Shown one piece after another: positions 61,075 to 64,000 of a DNA stretch of 64,000 nucleotides. The stretch comes from Anatilimnocola floriformis. Its GTDB lineage: Bacteria; Planctomycetota; Planctomycetia; Pirellulales; Pirellulaceae. The translations under genes and the position numbers were made by a program. Under the pieces are notes generated by a model that worked only from the letters and a program-made list of their open reading frames with translations, had not been told where the DNA came from and did not search any database. The stretch lies in NCBI RefSeq assembly GCF_024256385.1, contig NZ_JAMLFW010000001.1:2728001-2792000 (forward strand), written 5' to 3'. Within the stretch, counting starts at the first letter, position 1, and the number at the start of each line of letters is the position of its first letter.

Positions 61075-63696
61075 CTAAATTGAGGTTTGCAGAGAAGGAG
61101 TTCGCAGTTGCCGACCTATTTCTTGCATGTCGATGACATCGGTTACGCGCTGCTGAATCACACAAGTGCCGAGCAAGTGCGGCGTCGGCTGTTCGGCGGC
61201 ATTCGCTTGCTGCGCGACTTCGCAGGTATCGAGAATCCGCCGCACCACGAGGCCGAAGGAATGTCCCTGCTGGTCGTAGACCACTACCTGCAGTTCGTCG
61301 GATTGATTCTCCGTCGCAGCCCGGCCCACGATTTCATCAAGCCGCAAGAGCGGCAGAATCTTGCCGCGGTATTGAATCACTTCGCGACCATTGGCCAGTT
61401 CGACCAGCGAATTGGAGATTTTTTCAAGCCTTGAAACCATCGAGATCGGCAAGGCAAAGCGGCGGGCATCGCCCACGTCGACAAGCAGTACGGATTGAAA
61501 GGACTGGCGGTGGCGTTGCGTTTCGAGGTTCTCTTCTGCCCCAGAGCGAGACCTCAATTCACCACTCAGCCCCGACGCCACCGCCAGACCTTTAACGTCG
61601 AGAATCAAAGCGACGCCGCCGTCGCCCATGATCGTCGCACCGGCATATTCGCCGATCTTCTTCAGTTGTTTGCCGAGCGGCTTGACCACGATTTCTTCGG
61701 TGTCGTTCACCTTGTCGACGATCAAGCCGAACTGCCGATCGTCGGCTCGCAACACTACGATGTTGTACGCAGCGTCCACTTGCTGCTGACGCGAACGGAT
61801 CTGATCGCCCGAGACCAAGCCAAGTCGTTCCGAAAGATAAACCAGCGGCAGCAGTTTGCCACGCAACCGGTAGACCGGCGCGCCGTGCATGTATTCAATA
61901 CTGCGCTGAGCATCGGTCCCCTCGAGTCGCACAAGTTCCAGCAAGTTGATTTGCGGAATGGCGTAGCGATCTCCTTCGGTGGTGACGATGAGTGCCGGAA
62001 TGATCGCCAGCGTGAGAGGAATCTTGATTTTGACCGTTGTTCCTTCGCCCGGTGCGCTTTGCAATTCGATGATGCCGCCGATGCGCTCGATGTTGGTCTT
62101 CACCACATCCATTCCCACGCCGCGGCCTGACACGCTCGTCACTTGCTCCGCAGTGGAAAAACCTGCCGCAAAGATCATTTGCGAAAGTTCGCGATCGCTC
62201 ATGCGGGCGGTTTGATCGGCAGAGAGCAAGCCGCGCTCGATCGACCGTTTGCGAATCCGCTCCAGGTTCAGCCCCGCGCCGTCGTCCGAAATCTCGATAT
62301 TGACCTGACCACCTTCATGGTAAGCCCGCAGCACCAGGCGGCCCTCGGTCGGCTTGCCGGCTGCTTGCCGCACACTCGGCGATTCGATGCCATGGTCGAC
62401 AGAGTTGCGGATTAAGTGGGTGAGTGGATCCTTGATCGCTTCGACAATGGTTTTGTCGAGCTCGGTGTCCTTACCTTCCATTTCGATCCGCACTTCCTTG
62501 TGCAATTGTCCGGCCAGATCGCGTACAACGCGGGGAAACTTGGCCCACACATTACCGATTGGCTGCATCCGCGTTTTCATCACGCTTTCTTGCAACTCGG
62601 TGGTGATCAAGTTCAGCCGCTGAGCCGTGCTGTGAAAGGTGGCATCTTCCAGTCGACCGGTGTATTGCACGATCTGATTGCGGGCCAGCACAAGTTCGCC
62701 GACGCGGGTCATCAACTTATCGAGCAGACCGACGTCGACGCGAATTGTGGTGTCGCTGCCGCTGCTCGACGACTTTTCGCTGACGGGATGTTCTTGTACG
62801 GCGGTTTTCGTTTTCTGTTCCGGCTGTTGTTCGCAAACGCTGGCAACCGGCCGTGATGATTCCGCCGCGATCGGCGTCTTCTTCCCTTGCGACAACCGCT
62901 CCACAACCGCGGCCACGGCAATAGTCGCTTCGCAGTCGCCATTTTCAACCGCAGTCACAATGTCACGACATTTGTCGACGGCAGACATGAGGGCAGAGAT
63001 GGCGTCGGTCGACACAGGGTTAGCTTCATCGCGCAGCTGGGTCAGCAACCGTTCGGTCGCTTGAGCAATGCTTTCCAGGTTCCGCAACGAAAGTAAGCCG
63101 GCGCCAACGGTGACCGTATGCATCGAGCGAAACAGGATTCGCACAATCTGCGGCGAATCGGGGGCTTGCTCGAGACAAAGGAGTTCCTGGTCCATGCTGT
63201 CGAGTTGTTCGCAACATTCGCTCAGGAACTCACGCACCGACGGACTAAGCTCGATTTTGTGAGCGACTGTCGCTTCTACCGGCGCGGGCTGTTGGCTCGC
63301 TGCTGCTTGTTGGTGCGGCAGATATTGCTGCAGTTCGGCAACGTAGTCAGTAATGTCGGCTTCATTCGAAGTATCAATGGCCTCAATCAGGCCTTTCATG
63401 AAATCCGAAGCACGTAGGATGGATGTTACGAGCTCAGAGCTTGTGGCAATTTCGCGATTTCGCATGTTGTCGAGGACTTCTTCTAGCCCATGCGCCAAAG
63501 CGCCGATGCGATCGAGTCCCAGGAAGCCGGCGGAACCCTTGATGGTATGCATCGTGCGAAACACGCCATTGACGAGTTCCACATCCTGCGCGGCGCCGGC
63601 AGATTCAATGGCCAGCAACTGCTGTTCGATATTCGCCAGTCCTTCTTGCGACTCGACGACGAACTCGGCGATCAAATCGGAATCAAAGTCGCTCAT
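61075..63696 (-). CDS. cheA: CheA-type chemotaxis histidine kinase with extra Hpt-like and CheW domains
   Basis: An 873-residue protein. The start at 63696 (MSDFDSDLIAEFVVESQEGL) is at the family's N-terminus; the longer frame lacks support. Hpt1 has the phospho-acceptor H50 (FRTMHTIKGSAGFLGL). A second Hpt-like region at about 175-295 (FRSMHTVTVGAGLLSL) keeps the His but has lost the following Lys-Gly context. No clear P2 domain. A dimerisation helix (DKLMTRVGELVLARNQIVQY) precedes the ATPase with HLIRNSVDHGIESP, SDDGAGLN and SGRGVGMDVV. CheW-like domains occupy the C-terminus: one normal, and an additional one after about residue 715. Confidence 0.95.
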   Translation of the reverse strand: MSDFDSDLIAEFVVESQEGLANIEQQLLAIESAGAAQDVELVNGVFRTMHTIKGSAGFLGLDRIGALAHGLEEVLDNMRNREIATSSELVTSILRASDFMKGLIEAIDTSNEADITDYVAELQQYLPHQQAAASQQPAPVEATVAHKIELSPSVREFLSECCEQLDSMDQELLCLEQAPDSPQIVRILFRSMHTVTVGAGLLSLRNLESIAQATERLLTQLRDEANPVSTDAISALMSAVDKCRDIVTAVENGDCEATIAVAAVVERLSQGKKTPIAAESSRPVASVCEQQPEQKTKTAVQEHPVSEKSSSSGSDTTIRVDVGLLDKLMTRVGELVLARNQIVQYTGRLEDATFHSTAQRLNLITTELQESVMKTRMQPIGNVWAKFPRVVRDLAGQLHKEVRIEMEGKDTELDKTIVEAIKDPLTHLIRNSVDHGIESPSVRQAAGKPTEGRLVLRAYHEGGQVNIEISDDGAGLNLERIRKRSIERGLLSADQTARMSDRELSQMIFAAGFSTAEQVTSVSGRGVGMDVVKTNIERIGGIIELQSAPGEGTTVKIKIPLTLAIIPALIVTTEGDRYAIPQINLLELVRLEGTDAQRSIEYMHGAPVYRLRGKLLPLVYLSERLGLVSGDQIRSRQQQVDAAYNIVVLRADDRQFGLIVDKVNDTEEIVVKPLGKQLKKIGEYAGATIMGDGGVALILDVKGLAVASGLSGELRSRSGAEENLETQRHRQSFQSVLLVDVGDARRFALPISMVSRLEKISNSLVELANGREVIQYRGKILPLLRLDEIVGRAATENQSDELQVVVYDQQGHSFGLVVRRILDTCEVAQQANAAEQPTPHLLGTCVIQQRVTDVIDMQEIGRQLRTPSLQTSI

Positions 63697-63724
63697 GGTT
63701 TGTCCGCCAAAAGGTATGCGAGGA

Positions 63725-64000
63725 TTAGGAGCAAGCGATTGCGCTGCACTGCGGAGCCGCCTTCGGCTCCTGAGCATTGCGAATGATGCTTGTCAGGATG
63801 TGTTGCAAATCGGCGAGGCCCCGTTCGGCCACTCCCTGGTCTTGGATCAGGCACTCGCTCAGCGAACGACGTTGCCAGTAGGCGAGCAGCGTCAACTCAG
63901 CGATTTGCGGCAACGTGAGCAGATCCAACTGATTGGCGCAGGCTCCAAAGGTCTCGCCGGTCGAAGCCTGCAGTTGCAAAACCGCCGAGGCTTCGCGAAC
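63725..64000 (-). CDS. Unrecognised gene upstream of cheA (partial, N-terminus outside window)
   Basis: The minus-strand frame is open from the window edge to a stop at 63725 (91 codons seen) and ends 28 bp before cheA. The visible C-terminal part is helical (VREASAVLQLQASTGETFGA, then LPQIAELTLLAYWQRRSLSE, then LADLQHILTSIIRNAQE). I see no chemotaxis motif. The position says it belongs to the same operon; nothing more is supportable. Confidence 0.6.
   Translation of the reverse strand, partial: VREASAVLQLQASTGETFGACANQLDLLTLPQIAELTLLAYWQRRSLSECLIQDQGVAERGLADLQHILTSIIRNAQEPKAAPQCSAIACS

Overview
The window looks like chromosomal DNA of a planctomycete, probably of the Pirellulales type. The evidence is the adjacent gene pair for a PSD1-type planctomycete cytochrome c protein and a DUF1501 protein, small DUF4190 membrane proteins, and a giant secreted repeat protein with a planctomycete-style LExLExRxLL N-terminal motif. 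Gene density is ordinary apart from one 25.7 kb reading frame that fills about 40% of the window. I saw no tRNA, rRNA or CRISPR array.

Layout. 1-2424 is an accessory segment: a truncated-by-window P63C-domain gene on the minus strand, a perfect 12-bp inverted repeat in the divergent intergenic region, an IS1-like DDE transposase, and a small unknown gene coupled to it by a TAATG overlap. 2537-8834 holds a membrane-anchored proline-rich protein, a zinc-ribbon protein that may be frameshifted, a Fur-family regulator followed directly by a DinB-like protein, a large HEAT/TPR-like protein, a 28-bp perfect hairpin, and a coiled-coil DUF4041/T5orf172 protein. 9219-12427 holds a class A beta-lactamase-like serine hydrolase fused to a peptidoglycan-binding domain, two DUF4190 membrane proteins and nadD. 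12440-16399 is the DUF1501/PSD1 pair.

17021-42754 encodes one 8577-residue surface or secreted protein. It starts with autotransporter-associated beta-strand (PATR) cassettes. In the middle, about 19 copies of a distinct repeat of roughly 100-115 residues (called the NEVQ repeat here, after its first residues) are interleaved with the cassettes. It then has a PA14-like domain, a second copy of the N-terminal module, a stretch of haemagglutinin-like repeats and RTX calcium-binding repeats. I cannot match the NEVQ repeat to a named family; it is the most likely undescribed element here.

42772-53000 holds an SDR oxidoreductase, a Gfo/Idh-like protein with C-terminal membrane segments, a Cys-rich small lipoprotein candidate, an HtrA-like protease, a polysaccharide deacetylase, and a compact four-gene cluster (48638-51578). 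That cluster has two related membrane proteins, a PspA/IM30 protein and a membrane-anchored helical protein, and resembles an envelope-stress module. An SGNH hydrolase and a small acidic protein follow. 53033-55969 is a hybrid histidine kinase. 56004-64000 (minus strand) is a chemotaxis-type signalling cluster: an unknown partial gene, cheA, cheW and a soluble PAS-MCP, then a hairpin terminator, then a CheY-like regulator, cheB, cheR and a CheX-like phosphatase.
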